Translations under genes and position numbers: made by a program | The notes under the pieces: generated by a model | Told to the model about the DNA's origin: nothing | The model's input: only the letters and a program-made list of their open reading frames with translations | The model's database searches: none | Part shown: positions 8,155-16,986 of the stretch, piece after piece | How positions within the stretch are numbered: the stretch's first letter is position 1 | How the letters are laid out: the number at the start of each line of letters is the position of its first letter | Assembly: GCA_044225555.1 (NCBI GenBank) | Contig: JBGAIM010000001.1 | Span: 658,833 to 722,832 of the forward strand | Source: JADLHS01 sp044225555 | GTDB taxonomy: Bacteria > Verrucomicrobiota > Verrucomicrobiia > Limisphaerales > JADLHS01 | Direction of reading: 5' to 3' | Length of the DNA stretch: 64,000 bases

Positions 8155-10173
8155 TTAGTGAGTTTCCTTGAGCCGGTAGAATTGGATTCCCGTTTTTGTC
8201 AGTGCGTTCGTGTCGGCGACGGACTCGGTTCTTCCAGTGCCGCCGAGACTGCTGCCGGCTAGCGGCGTCCAATTGGGTGGCAGCGTTGCCAGGTTGGTGG
8301 AGGTTTCAACTTCATACTGATAACCCGCGAAGGTGTGGAAGCGAATCACGGCATTGGCACCGTTGCAACTGATGTCTTCAATCTGCACCCGCAACGGCAA
8401 TACGAGGTTGCGGTTCTCTCCGGCGGAGATTCGCGCAACGTGATCCAATCCTGTCGGCGGATTGGTTTGCGCGTAAGTGTTGCCACCCCAGGCGACGAGC
8501 GTGCCGTCGCTCCGTAGCGCTAGACTGTGCGAACCGGCAGCCGCAATGCCCACAATGTTGTTCAAGCTAGCGGGGACATTGGTTTGTCCAGAAAGGTTGC
8601 AGCCCCAGGCTGTCACCGTGCCATTGCTCGTGAGCGCCAAACTGTGGAGCGAGCCCGCCGCGATTGCAGCAACGCCGGTCAAGCCAGCGGGGACATTCGT
8701 CTGCCGCTGGGAATTGTTGCCCCAGGCTGTCACCGTGCCGTTGGTCCGGAGGACGAGACTGTGCAGAGCACCCGCTGCAATGTCATGGACGCCGCTCAAT
8801 CCGGCCGGGACGATGGCTTGGCCGCGGTGCGGCAAGGGGCCATTGTTAGTTGCGCCTGCGCCCCAAGCCACGACCTGGCCCGTGTCGGTCAGCGCCAGGT
8901 TGTGGTAGTAACCAGCGGCGATTCGCACCGCATTCGTCAAGCCAGGCGGGGTGTTGGTCTGGCCGTGCGAGTTGTCGCCCCAGGCAACCACCGTGCCGTC
9001 GTTGCGCAGAGCAAGGTTGTGTGCCACGCCTGCCGCTACATCAGTCAAACCGCTCAAACCGGTTGGCAGCCCCGTGAAACCGGCGTAACCATCGCCCCAA
9101 GCCATGGCTGTGCCGTCAGCGTTCAAAGCTATGTTGTGAACTGGCCCGGCACTCAACCGCGTCACACCGCGCACTGCTCCCGGCGGCGTGGCGTAGTCCG
9201 CTTGTGCATCGCCCCAACCCACGATGCTGCCATCGCCGCGCAACGCGAGGTTGTAGAAAGCGCCTGCCGAAATCGCAATCACCTCCGTCAGGCCGGCCGG
9301 CACGTTTGTCTGTCCGAAATCGTTATTCCCCCATGCGATCACCGTGCCGTTGCTCAACAATGCGACGCAATGCCCGATTTCCTCAAGGCCACCCGCGGCG
9401 ATGGCTTTCACCCCAGTGAGTCCGGCGGGAACATTCGTCTGCCCATCGCGATTCCAGCCCCACGCCACCACCGTGCCGTCCGAGCGCAACGCCAGACTGT
9501 GTCCACCGCCAGCGGCAATCGCCGTGATGTTCGTCAATCCCGGCGGGACGATGGATTGTCCGTAGTTGGGAAAGATATCGGTCTGTGTCGTGCCTGCGCC
9601 CCACGCTCGCACCGAGCCATCCGCCAGGAGCGCCAGACTGTGAACTTCTCCCGCCGCCACAGCGATGACATTGGTCAATCCGGCGGGGACAGCGGTTTGG
9701 TTATAAGCATTCAATCCCCAAGCCTGCACAGTGCTGTTGCTCAACAAGGCGAGGGTGTGAAACTCGCCCTCAGCAATCATCACCACGTTGCTGACGCTGG
9801 CCGGGACATTCGTCTGCCCGACGTCGTTCCCGCCCCACGCCACCACGCTGCCGTCGCTGCGCAACGCGATGCTGTAATCGCCCAAGCCCGCTGCCACCGC
9901 GACCACGTTGCTCAACCAGGCGGGCACCGTGCATTGCCGGGAGAAGTTATTTCCCCAGGCCAGCACCGTGCCGTCAGTACGAACCGCCAGACTGTGATCG
10001 AACCCGGCGGAAAGACTCGTGTAAAGGGTGCCAACCGATTCAGCGGGCATGACGCGCGCCCCAAAAGAAGTCGCCTGTCCGACCGGCGCGGCTTGCGTGA
10101 GAGCCGCAACCAGTGAAACGCCGGTGGCGAGCAGCGTCAGTTTCAAAAAGGAACAGTTTGTGTTCGTGCTCAT
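8155..10173 (-). CDS. Secreted RCC1-repeat protein with about 13-14 propeller repeats
   Basis: 672 residues from the ATG at 10173, which gives a signal peptide (MSTNTNCSFLKLTLLATG... ending near Ala-Ala). About 13 full copies of a 40-55 residue RCC1 unit follow, each with 'xxIAAGxxHSLALxxDGTVxAWG' and then 'QTNVPAGLT', plus a terminal partial copy (SAGENRNLVLPL). Fourteen blades would make two seven-bladed propellers. The last 80 residues form a separate beta domain with 'YEVETSTNLA' and 'GIQFYRLKE', a C-terminal module often seen on exported verrucomicrobial proteins. The start codon overlaps the stop of the preceding pseudopilin (ATGA). Function is unknown; binding or adhesion is plausible. 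Confidence 0.85.
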   Translation of the reverse strand: MSTNTNCSFLKLTLLATGVSLVAALTQAAPVGQATSFGARVMPAESVGTLYTSLSAGFDHSLAVRTDGTVLAWGNNFSRQCTVPAWLSNVVAVAAGLGDYSIALRSDGSVVAWGGNDVGQTNVPASVSNVVMIAEGEFHTLALLSNSTVQAWGLNAYNQTAVPAGLTNVIAVAAGEVHSLALLADGSVRAWGAGTTQTDIFPNYGQSIVPPGLTNITAIAAGGGHSLALRSDGTVVAWGWNRDGQTNVPAGLTGVKAIAAGGLEEIGHCVALLSNGTVIAWGNNDFGQTNVPAGLTEVIAISAGAFYNLALRGDGSIVGWGDAQADYATPPGAVRGVTRLSAGPVHNIALNADGTAMAWGDGYAGFTGLPTGLSGLTDVAAGVAHNLALRNDGTVVAWGDNSHGQTNTPPGLTNAVRIAAGYYHNLALTDTGQVVAWGAGATNNGPLPHRGQAIVPAGLSGVHDIAAGALHSLVLRTNGTVTAWGNNSQRQTNVPAGLTGVAAIAAGSLHSLALTSNGTVTAWGCNLSGQTNVPASLNNIVGIAAAGSHSLALRSDGTLVAWGGNTYAQTNPPTGLDHVARISAGENRNLVLPLRVQIEDISCNGANAVIRFHTFAGYQYEVETSTNLATLPPNWTPLAGSSLGGTGRTESVADTNALTKTGIQFYRLKETH

Positions 10174-10973
10174 GGCTGGAAGCTTAGAGCTGGGAGCACA
10201 TTCTTCAGGGTGGTGGGAAAGTCCTTCGGATCCTGGTACCAGAAGCACTGGCGGGATGGCGTCGCCCAACTGCTCAGAAAATTCATCTTCTCCGCTTGAA
10301 TCCACTGTACTGACCCGTCCACGAAAGCCTGATTGCCGCCCTGTGGCACTGCCGAATTCTCAGCGCGATGCTGGGGCAGATTTGTATAGGCTGGAGCCGG
10401 ATCGCTTCCGCCCCAGGCGCCATTGACCTTGATCACTGCATCCGCCGCCAATGCCCAGTGGGGTTGGGCCGTGTTTAGATTTGTCGGGCTGCGGGAGACG
10501 CCGTCGTAAGCGGAGTTTCTCCACCACGAAATTCCACCGAAGTATTGGTAGCCGATGCTGTATTGAGGATATTGAATCTCCAAAGCCGGTAAACCCGGCC
10601 GACTGGGACAGGTCCAAACGCCATTCGTTTCCAGGGATAATCCTACCGAACCGGCGCGCGCCGCATTCGGCGGATCAATCGCGAGCTGAACGTAAATCGG
10701 TGGTGTGCTCCCGGCGATGTTCCGCGAGGTAAAGATCTTGCCATTGTTATTCCCGGCATAAATCGCCGCGCCCAGGGCAATCCGGCGGAGGTTGTCCTGG
10801 CATCTTGCACGCTGACTTCGCTCCGCTGTGCCCGCCATGGCCGGCAACAGAACCAAACCCAGCACAGCCAGAACACCGAGAACCACCAGCAAATCCATCA
10901 GGGTGAACGCCCGCCGCGAGTCGTGTTCAGGGCTGGGCTGCGAGCAGTACTTAAGATCGGGGAAGCTTTTCAT
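10170..10973 (-). CDS. Pseudopilin-like protein with H-X9-DG-related C-terminus
   Basis: 267 residues from the ATG at 10973; an ATG seven codons upstream is possible. A 20-residue leader is followed by RRAFTLMDLLVVLGVLAVLGLVLLPAM. Position +5 reads Asp instead of the usual Glu, a conservative change. After the helix, 'CQDNLRRIALGAAIYAGNN' is the standard continuation of this family. The C-terminal motif is 'GNQAFVDGSVQW', a form of the family H-X9-DG region lacking the His. Such proteins are exported through prepilin processing, with poorly known roles. The gene is translationally coupled to the RCC1 protein behind it. Confidence 0.82.
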   Translation of the reverse strand: MKSFPDLKYCSQPSPEHDSRRAFTLMDLLVVLGVLAVLGLVLLPAMAGTAERSQRARCQDNLRRIALGAAIYAGNNNGKIFTSRNIAGSTPPIYVQLAIDPPNAARAGSVGLSLETNGVWTCPSRPGLPALEIQYPQYSIGYQYFGGISWWRNSAYDGVSRSPTNLNTAQPHWALAADAVIKVNGAWGGSDPAPAYTNLPQHRAENSAVPQGGNQAFVDGSVQWIQAEKMNFLSSWATPSRQCFWYQDPKDFPTTLKNVLPALSFQP

Positions 10974-11051
10974 GGGCAAGCGCGATCCGAACATATCGCG
11001 AGATCCGGCTGCTTCAAGGCGAATTCCACCCGATACGACAAACCTGTCAAT

Positions 11052-12809
11052 TCAAACAGGCAGCCGGCGCACCAGCTCGAAGTTGCATAGTCGAAGCTCC
11101 GGCTTGCCCGTGTTGTCGAGGACGAGATTCTGGGCGGAGTCGTAGGAGATCAGCAGGTGGTCCGGCTTGGGATTCAAATCCTCAAAGCCGCCACGCGCCA
11201 TACGGGCTGCTTTCAGTTCGGTCAATTCTTCAAGCTGCGCCGAAGAAATCAGTTTCGTAGTGCAGGCGCGTTTGGCGTTGATGGCGCGATAGAAGCGCCC
11301 GTCGTATTCGGCCAGCAACGTATCTGGTCCGTTCCAGAAACCCCAGATGGTGACATAGTCGCAGCCCTTGCGAATGGCCGGCTCGCCATCCGGACAATGC
11401 AGGTCGGCGAGTGAGGTGTAACGACGGTCGTCGCCGGTTTCCTGCTCGGTCTTCTGCGCGCGACCGGTCATGTAGATGGCCCGCGGATAAACCGTGTTTA
11501 CTCCGTTGCGGCTGAGTTCGAGCGCAAAGGCAAATTCCTCGAACGGACTGTTGAAGCCATAATCCTTGGCCGCTTCCTTGTTGGCTTCTGGATTGGCCAA
11601 CGCGGGCACATCGCCCATGCGCGAGACTTTCCAGACCAGATTGATGCTGTCCTTGGTGCGCGTGTAGTAAACCTGATTGCGCTGGGACAGTTTCCGTTTC
11701 GGTGTGCGCCGCCAGCGTTCGGGGAGGAAATAATTGAACAAGTCCGGGTCCTTGCCTGCTACCCAGAGCAGACCACCCGTGCTCTCTGCGTGGCCGAAAA
11801 TATAATCCACGCCGAGAATATTCGTGGCCTGAAGATGTGCGGGCAGCGGCTTGGCCGCATCCGCATCAAACCGCCTCGCCATGTGCGTGAGGTAGAGTTT
11901 GCGATTGGCCGTGCGCACGGCCTGCTCGTGTTCCGGCGTGCGTTCGAGCAGTTCATAATCCACGAGCGCATAAGCAAACTGCCCGTTGCGTTCACGCAGC
12001 AGGGACTTGTCCGCGTGTGGCCGCAGGATCACGTGTGCCGGTTTCATGTCAATGACCCGATAACCCTTCTGCCAGAGTTCATGCACCACCAGGCTCGTCG
12101 TGTGCGCCAGAAACTCTGTGCGCGGGCGTCCCTCGATCGCGAATTCCTCCGCCGTCTCCACCGCGTCCCGGCCTTTGATCCAGCCAAACACCACGACGTA
12201 TTGCCGGAGGATGTCAATCTCCACGCCCGGATGCCGCGCCACCTTCGCGCGGATCTTGTCCTCGGAACGACCGGTCTGCCAGTCATGCATGCGCTGGCCC
12301 GGCACGTAGATCGCCATGGGCCGCTGGGTGCGGATGCGAATGCCGCGCGGGCCGTTGTCGCCCTTGCGCAACTCCATCAGCAGGGAAAATTCCTCGAACG
12401 GACTGTTGAACTCGGCATGGATGAATTTGTTGAACGTGAACGTGTCGAGCGGCACCACTTCACCCACACGCGACCATTTGACGACCAGAGTCAGCGCCTT
12501 GCCGTTCACCGTGCGCGTCGGCACGCGATAAACCGTGCTGGTGCCGGCGAGCCGCTCGCGTTTCAACTCGAACCACTCGTTGGCATACCAGTTCTCCGGC
12601 TGCAACTGTTCGCGGAAGGGCAGACCAAACCGCGTCAGATAGAGATCGCCATCGTCGTTCGTCTTGAAGTGATAATAGTCCACGCCCAGCAACGACTTCT
12701 TGACGCCGGGCAGCGACAAGTCGCCCACCAGCGGCGGTCGTTGCGGCACGAGCTTGCCGCGGCTGGCAAAGACCGTGGCGGCGGGCTGGTTTTTGCCGAC
12801 GGTCAGCAC
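11052..12809 (-). CDS. Tandem-duplicated protein with kinase-like motifs in each half, unknown function
   Basis: 585 residues, no family name recognised. It is made of two homologous halves (about 41-292 and 332-585). Shared landmarks are LGVDY (41, 332), LVVKWSR / LVWKVSR (108, 391), FNSPFEEF (134, 419), a 'FGW..GRD' / 'WGFWNGPD' block, GYRVIDMKPAHVIL / GFEDLNPKPDHLLI (249, 541) and VDYELLER / CNFELVRR (283, 575). These resemble, in order, the VAIK lysine, the helix-C glutamate, the D-x-K-P catalytic loop and the DFG of protein-kinase-like folds. The first half keeps both Asp residues (254 and 284). The second has Asn576 at the DFG position, so it may be a pseudokinase. The kinase reading is inference from motif order. 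It stands alone, divergent from a radical SAM gene. Confidence 0.75.
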   Translation of the reverse strand: MLTVGKNQPAATVFASRGKLVPQRPPLVGDLSLPGVKKSLLGVDYYHFKTNDDGDLYLTRFGLPFREQLQPENWYANEWFELKRERLAGTSTVYRVPTRTVNGKALTLVVKWSRVGEVVPLDTFTFNKFIHAEFNSPFEEFSLLMELRKGDNGPRGIRIRTQRPMAIYVPGQRMHDWQTGRSEDKIRAKVARHPGVEIDILRQYVVVFGWIKGRDAVETAEEFAIEGRPRTEFLAHTTSLVVHELWQKGYRVIDMKPAHVILRPHADKSLLRERNGQFAYALVDYELLERTPEHEQAVRTANRKLYLTHMARRFDADAAKPLPAHLQATNILGVDYIFGHAESTGGLLWVAGKDPDLFNYFLPERWRRTPKRKLSQRNQVYYTRTKDSINLVWKVSRMGDVPALANPEANKEAAKDYGFNSPFEEFAFALELSRNGVNTVYPRAIYMTGRAQKTEQETGDDRRYTSLADLHCPDGEPAIRKGCDYVTIWGFWNGPDTLLAEYDGRFYRAINAKRACTTKLISSAQLEELTELKAARMARGGFEDLNPKPDHLLISYDSAQNLVLDNTGKPELRLCNFELVRRLPV

Positions 12810-13042
12810 AAAACCTCCCCTCCGGCCCGGCCTTGCGCGCGGCCCGCTTGCGGAAGCTTGTTCACATCCAAAATCCGTCCCTCACCCATGCGACGCCTGA
12901 TTGGAGATTCTTTGACCATTCCACGTTCGGACATTGGACTGCCCCCGGTCTTTGCTGATTTTGGCGAAGATGAAGCGTGGCTTGTTGCCGGTTCGACGGG
13001 TTGGACGGTATTTGTCCGGGTGCATCCGGCAAAGTCTTGGGT

Positions 13043-14176
13043 GTGAACAATTCCTCGTGGCCGCCGGCTGACCGGCGCACTAACTTGCGACGACCAGTGA
13101 ATCCGGACCACACAACTCCGCTGCCCGCGCGCGGCGCGGCGAGCAATCCGACGAATCGGTTCGTGCCGATTCAGCTGGAGCGCGATGAGGACTGGAATCC
13201 CGAGGAAGACGCGCTGCCCACGACGAAGTTCTTTCACGACCGCACCCAAACGATTTTGAATCGCAACGACAGCCCGGACATTGGCTTCACCTACAGCATC
13301 AATCCGTATCGCGGTTGCGAACACGGCTGTATCTATTGCTACGCCCGGCCCTTCCACGAATACCTCGGCTTTTCGTCCGGACTGGATTTCGAAACGCGCA
13401 TCATGGTGAAGTTGGATGCCCCAAAGTTGCTGCGGGAGGAACTCTCCTCACTCAAATGGCAATCCCAATGCATCGCCATGAGCGGCGTGACGGATTGTTA
13501 TCAACCCGTCGAGCGCCGATTGAAAATCACCCGCGGCTGTCTGGAAGTGCTCGCCGAGTTCCGCAATCCGGTCGGCATCGTGACGAAGAATGCCCTGGTA
13601 ACGCGCGATCTCGATTTGCTGACCGACCTCGCCCGGCACAATGCCGTGGTGGTTTACATCTCCGTGACCACGCTCGACACGGACCTGCGCGAAGTCCTGG
13701 AGCCCCGCACCTCGCCGCCCGCCGCCCGGCTCGCCACCATCCGCAAACTGAAGGACGCCGGCGTGCCCGTGGGTGTGATGGTCGCCCCGGTCATTCCCGG
13801 TCTGACGGACCACGAGATCCCCAGCATCGTCGCAGCAGCGGCGGAGGCTGGCGCACAATTCGCCGGCACGATCACACTGCGTCTGCCGTTCGCCGTCGCG
13901 CCGCTGTTCGAGCAATGGCTGGCGACGCATTTCCCGGACCGGCAGGGGAAGGTGTTGAACCGCATTCGCGCTTTGCGGGGCGGCAAGTTGAATGATGCGG
14001 AGTTCGGCAGGCGCATGACCGGCGAAGGCATCTTTGCCGGCCAGATCGAGCAGATGTTCAATGTTGCGTGCCGCCGGGCAGGGATCGCCGACAGCCAGCT
14101 TCAACTCTCAACGGCGTCGTTTCGCCGCCCGGGCGGCAGGCAGTTGGGATTATTTGACGATCGCGCAAAGAGCTAG
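13043..14176 (+). CDS. Radical SAM protein, PA0069 family
   Basis: 377 residues from the GTG at 13043; another GTG at 13097 and one further upstream at 12977 are also in frame, so the start is uncertain. The radical SAM cluster motif is C-EHG-C-IY-C (Cys92, 96, 99) in 'GCEHGCIYCYARPFHEYLG', typical of the PA0069 family. 'SGVTDCYQPVE' and 'VVYISVTTLD' follow inside a TIM-barrel-type domain. Related to the SplB-like radical SAM enzymes; the substrate is not established. Its TAG stop shares the four bases CTAG with the stop of the convergent pseudopilin. Confidence 0.88.
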   Translation: MNNSSWPPADRRTNLRRPVNPDHTTPLPARGAASNPTNRFVPIQLERDEDWNPEEDALPTTKFFHDRTQTILNRNDSPDIGFTYSINPYRGCEHGCIYCYARPFHEYLGFSSGLDFETRIMVKLDAPKLLREELSSLKWQSQCIAMSGVTDCYQPVERRLKITRGCLEVLAEFRNPVGIVTKNALVTRDLDLLTDLARHNAVVVYISVTTLDTDLREVLEPRTSPPAARLATIRKLKDAGVPVGVMVAPVIPGLTDHEIPSIVAAAAEAGAQFAGTITLRLPFAVAPLFEQWLATHFPDRQGKVLNRIRALRGGKLNDAEFGRRMTGEGIFAGQIEQMFNVACRRAGIADSQLQLSTASFRRPGGRQLGLFDDRAKS

Positions 14177-14850
14177 GGAACCACAAGGCGGCTGGCTGCG
14201 ACGGGTTGGTCTTTGAACATTTTCGGCAGATTCTTTGCGGGAACAAATTGGGCATGACCGTCGGCAAAAAGTAGAGTTCCATGCGTGAGATTGTTTTCGG
14301 GCTTGTGCAACTCTTTCGTCCAACCGGGGCTGGAATGCTCGTTAAGAGCGCAGAAACCAGACTTCACGACCTGCCCGTCTACAGACAAATGCCGGTCGCC
14401 AGCGAGAATTAGTCGCCAAACATTCGATCCGTTCATCATAGTTGTGCTCAACGCCACGAAGTAGCTGAGGTTGGCGTTGTCAAAGTCCGAGTAGTTGGTT
14501 GCCGTAGCCCTGGCTCTATCGGTCGGGCAAACAAAAGTGGCAAGTGGCAGGGAATAATTTGTCAGGACCGCAAAATGTTCGGAAGCGGGGCGCGATTCCA
14601 CGGCCTCGCGCGACACGGCGGAGTTTGTAGATATTTGCCAGGGGAATTGGTCCCGGTGGTCGCTGGCGTACAACAACAGGCCGATGCCGATCTGCTGCAG
14701 ATTGCTCATACACGCCAGATTGCGGGCTTTTGGACGGCCAGTATGCGCAGGGGCAAGCATGGCTATCAGCACTCCGATAATCACGACGACCACCAATAGT
14801 TCAATCAGTGTAAACGCCCGGTTTGCGTTTCGGAGAATCGCGGGGTTCAT
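14173..14850 (-). CDS. Pseudopilin-like protein with H-X9-DG-type C-terminus
   Basis: 225 residues. Short leader, then RAFTLIELLVVVVIIGVLIAMLAPA with the conserved Glu at +5, and 'CMSNLQQIGIGLLLYASDHRDQFP', the usual region after the helix in this verrucomicrobial/planctomycete family. The C-terminus has 'HGTLLFADGHAQFV', a clear H-x(n)-DGH motif. It is a single gene between convergent and divergent neighbours, so it is not part of the T2SS run at the start of the window. Probably processed by prepilin peptidase; its role is unknown. Confidence 0.85.
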   Translation of the reverse strand: MNPAILRNANRAFTLIELLVVVVIIGVLIAMLAPAHTGRPKARNLACMSNLQQIGIGLLLYASDHRDQFPWQISTNSAVSREAVESRPASEHFAVLTNYSLPLATFVCPTDRARATATNYSDFDNANLSYFVALSTTMMNGSNVWRLILAGDRHLSVDGQVVKSGFCALNEHSSPGWTKELHKPENNLTHGTLLFADGHAQFVPAKNLPKMFKDQPVAASRLVVP

Positions 14851-14940
14851 GATGGCACGATAATCCTTTCGCGAGCCGGGGCAAGTTTGCTCACCACGTT
14901 CTCGCTATACGTCAACTGTTGAACCTGATTGAATTGCGGG

Positions 14941-16182
14941 ATGATAATTCGGTGGCGGCAACTGGCAGTTAGGTTCGGCCTTGCGCTGTTGTTCGTTTTG
15001 GCAACAGACGTTCCTGCTGTGGAAACTGTTTTGCCCCGCGAGCGAACCGTGATTCTCATTTCGCTCGATGGATTCCGCTGGGACTACTTGAAAAAGTTTC
15101 AGCCGACCAACCTGCTCCAGCTAGCGAGGGAAGGCGTTCAAGCGGAGCGGTTAATTCCGGCGTTTCCCTCGCAGACGTTTCCCAATCATTACACCCTCGT
15201 CACGGGACTTTATCCCGAGCACCACGGCATCATCGGCAACAACTTTTACGATCCGGATTTCAAGGCACACTTTAACGCCTTCAACGCGGGTTCATTGGAA
15301 TCGCGCTGGTGGGGCGGCGAACCCATTTGGGTGACCGCCATCAAACAAAGGCGCACAGCCAAATGCATGTTCTGGCCGGGATCGCAGGCGGAAATTGGCG
15401 GCGTGCGCCCGACGGAATGGAGGCCATTCAGCAAGAACACGACTTTTACCGAGTGCGTGGATATAGTGCTCGGCTGGCTGGACGCCACGAACAAGCGGCC
15501 TGGTTTTGTGACATTGTATTTTCACGAGCCGGATTCTACCGGACATCACGATGGCCTGGATGCTCCGCAATTGGCTGAAGCCATCGTACAGGTGGACAAT
15601 GCCGTGGGCCGACTCGTGGACGGCCTCCACCGGCTCAAGCTCGCTGAGGTGGTGAATCTCGTCGTCGTTTCCGATCATGGCATGGCGGAATTGAGTTCGG
15701 AGCGCGTGATTACTTTGGGCGATTTCGTGGACATGAGCAAAGTGCAGGTGGATTTTTCCGGCGCAACAGCTGGGCTACGTCCGCTGGATGGAAATGTGGA
15801 TGCGCTCTATGCCGTGTTGAAGAAGCAGGAAAAACACTTCCATGTCTATCGTCGGGAGCAAATGCCCAATCGTTTTCACTTCCGCGACAATGACCGCATT
15901 CCACCGCTGGTGTTGGTAGCTGACGAAGGTTGGTACAACACGCAGCGAACGGCGGCGGAACAGGCGGGGCGCACGTTGCTCAAGGCCACGCATGGGTTCG
16001 ATCCGGAACTCGCTGCGATGGGTGGGATCTTCATCGCCACCGGCCCGGCGTTTCGCCACAACGTGGTGCTGGCGCCGGTGGAAAATGTTCACGTTTACAA
16101 TCTCCTCTGTGCCACGCTCGGATTGACACCCGCGCCCAACGACGGTGACGATCAGCTCGTAAAAAAGGTTCTCGCAAAATGA
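14941..16182 (+). CDS. Secreted nucleotide pyrophosphatase/phosphodiesterase (NPP, alkaline phosphatase superfamily)
   Basis: 413 residues from the ATG at 14941; a TTG four codons earlier is less likely. A signal peptide (about 1-27) precedes the catalytic domain. Metal-binding Asp43 lies in 'ILISLDGFRWDYL'. The nucleophile Thr79 lies in 'FPSQTFPNHYTLVTGLYPEHHG', the NPP hallmark. Further ligands are in 'EPDSTGHH' and 'VVVSDHGMAE', with a final His in 'THGFDP'. These enzymes hydrolyse phosphodiester or pyrophosphate bonds outside the cytoplasm. The stop overlaps the start of the astacin-like protease by four bases. Confidence 0.9.
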   Translation: MIIRWRQLAVRFGLALLFVLATDVPAVETVLPRERTVILISLDGFRWDYLKKFQPTNLLQLAREGVQAERLIPAFPSQTFPNHYTLVTGLYPEHHGIIGNNFYDPDFKAHFNAFNAGSLESRWWGGEPIWVTAIKQRRTAKCMFWPGSQAEIGGVRPTEWRPFSKNTTFTECVDIVLGWLDATNKRPGFVTLYFHEPDSTGHHDGLDAPQLAEAIVQVDNAVGRLVDGLHRLKLAEVVNLVVVSDHGMAELSSERVITLGDFVDMSKVQVDFSGATAGLRPLDGNVDALYAVLKKQEKHFHVYRREQMPNRFHFRDNDRIPPLVLVADEGWYNTQRTAAEQAGRTLLKATHGFDPELAAMGGIFIATGPAFRHNVVLAPVENVHVYNLLCATLGLTPAPNDGDDQLVKKVLAK

Positions 16183-16973
16183 ACAACTCCCACTTTCACC
16201 CGCGCAGCCCCCTTTCCATTTTGGTGTGGATTTGTGTCTCCTTCGTCTCGCTGACGGTCCGGATGGCTGGGGCGGATTCTGACCCGGCGCAGCAGGCGGC
16301 CAATGTTACCAAACCGACTCCCTGGCCGGATGGCATTATTCCGTATGACATTTCAAAACTCACGGAATCGCAACAGGCCCTCGCCAAGCGCGCGATGCAA
16401 CGCTGGATGGACACGGGAGCGCGAATCAGCTTCGTGCCGCGCTCGAATCAGGTGGAATACGTGTTCTTCACCGGCAACACCAACGCGGGGAACAACACGA
16501 GTCACGACGGCTTCATCAAAGGCAAACGCGTCGAAGTGAACATCACGGCGTTCTGGTGGCGACAGGCGGAGTGGATGCCGGCGCATGAGTTGGGTCACGT
16601 CCTCGGCTTCCATCACGAACATCAGCGCTGGGACCGCGACGAGTTCGTCACGATCAACTACCAGAACATCAAACCCGGCCGGCAGCATGACTATGATTGG
16701 ATTCCGCAAACGAACTGGATCGTGAGTAGCACCACGTACGACTACCGTTCCATCATGCATTATCGAGTTTGTTGGGCCGGCGCGTGCGAATCCGAATGCA
16801 AGGACGGCGACGGCAGCAGCCCATGCGCGGTGATTGATCCAGTCGGCACGAACTACGACCGCGTCATCGGCCAGTGGGATGAAAACCAGATCAGCGCCAC
16901 CGATGCGGAAAAAGCGCGGCTGGTTTACGGAACGAATACTGTGCGAGCCGCACCTAAAGCCGGCAGCCAATGA
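16179..16973 (+). CDS. Secreted astacin-family (M12A) zinc metalloprotease
   Basis: 264 residues. The N-terminus carries a membrane-targeting hydrophobic stretch (about 12-30) usable as a signal peptide. 'PWPDGIIPYDI' matches the start of the mature astacin domain. The zinc site is HELGHVLGFHHEHQRWDRD (136-154), the extended HExxHxxGxxHExxRxDRD motif, and the Met-turn is SIMHY (191-195) with the conserved Tyr. Cysteines around 198-216 may form disulfides. Translation is coupled to the upstream NPP gene through ATGA, so both enzymes are probably exported together. Confidence 0.9.
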   Translation: MNNSHFHPRSPLSILVWICVSFVSLTVRMAGADSDPAQQAANVTKPTPWPDGIIPYDISKLTESQQALAKRAMQRWMDTGARISFVPRSNQVEYVFFTGNTNAGNNTSHDGFIKGKRVEVNITAFWWRQAEWMPAHELGHVLGFHHEHQRWDRDEFVTINYQNIKPGRQHDYDWIPQTNWIVSSTTYDYRSIMHYRVCWAGACESECKDGDGSSPCAVIDPVGTNYDRVIGQWDENQISATDAEKARLVYGTNTVRAAPKAGSQ

Positions 16974-16986
16974 CACCTCCGGACAA

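Noticed and set aside
8527..10116. 529-residue plus-strand ORF antisense to the RCC1 gene
   Set aside because: It mirrors the RCC1 repeats on the opposite strand, is Arg/His-rich with no domain, and the minus-strand frame has clear family repeats and a signal peptide.
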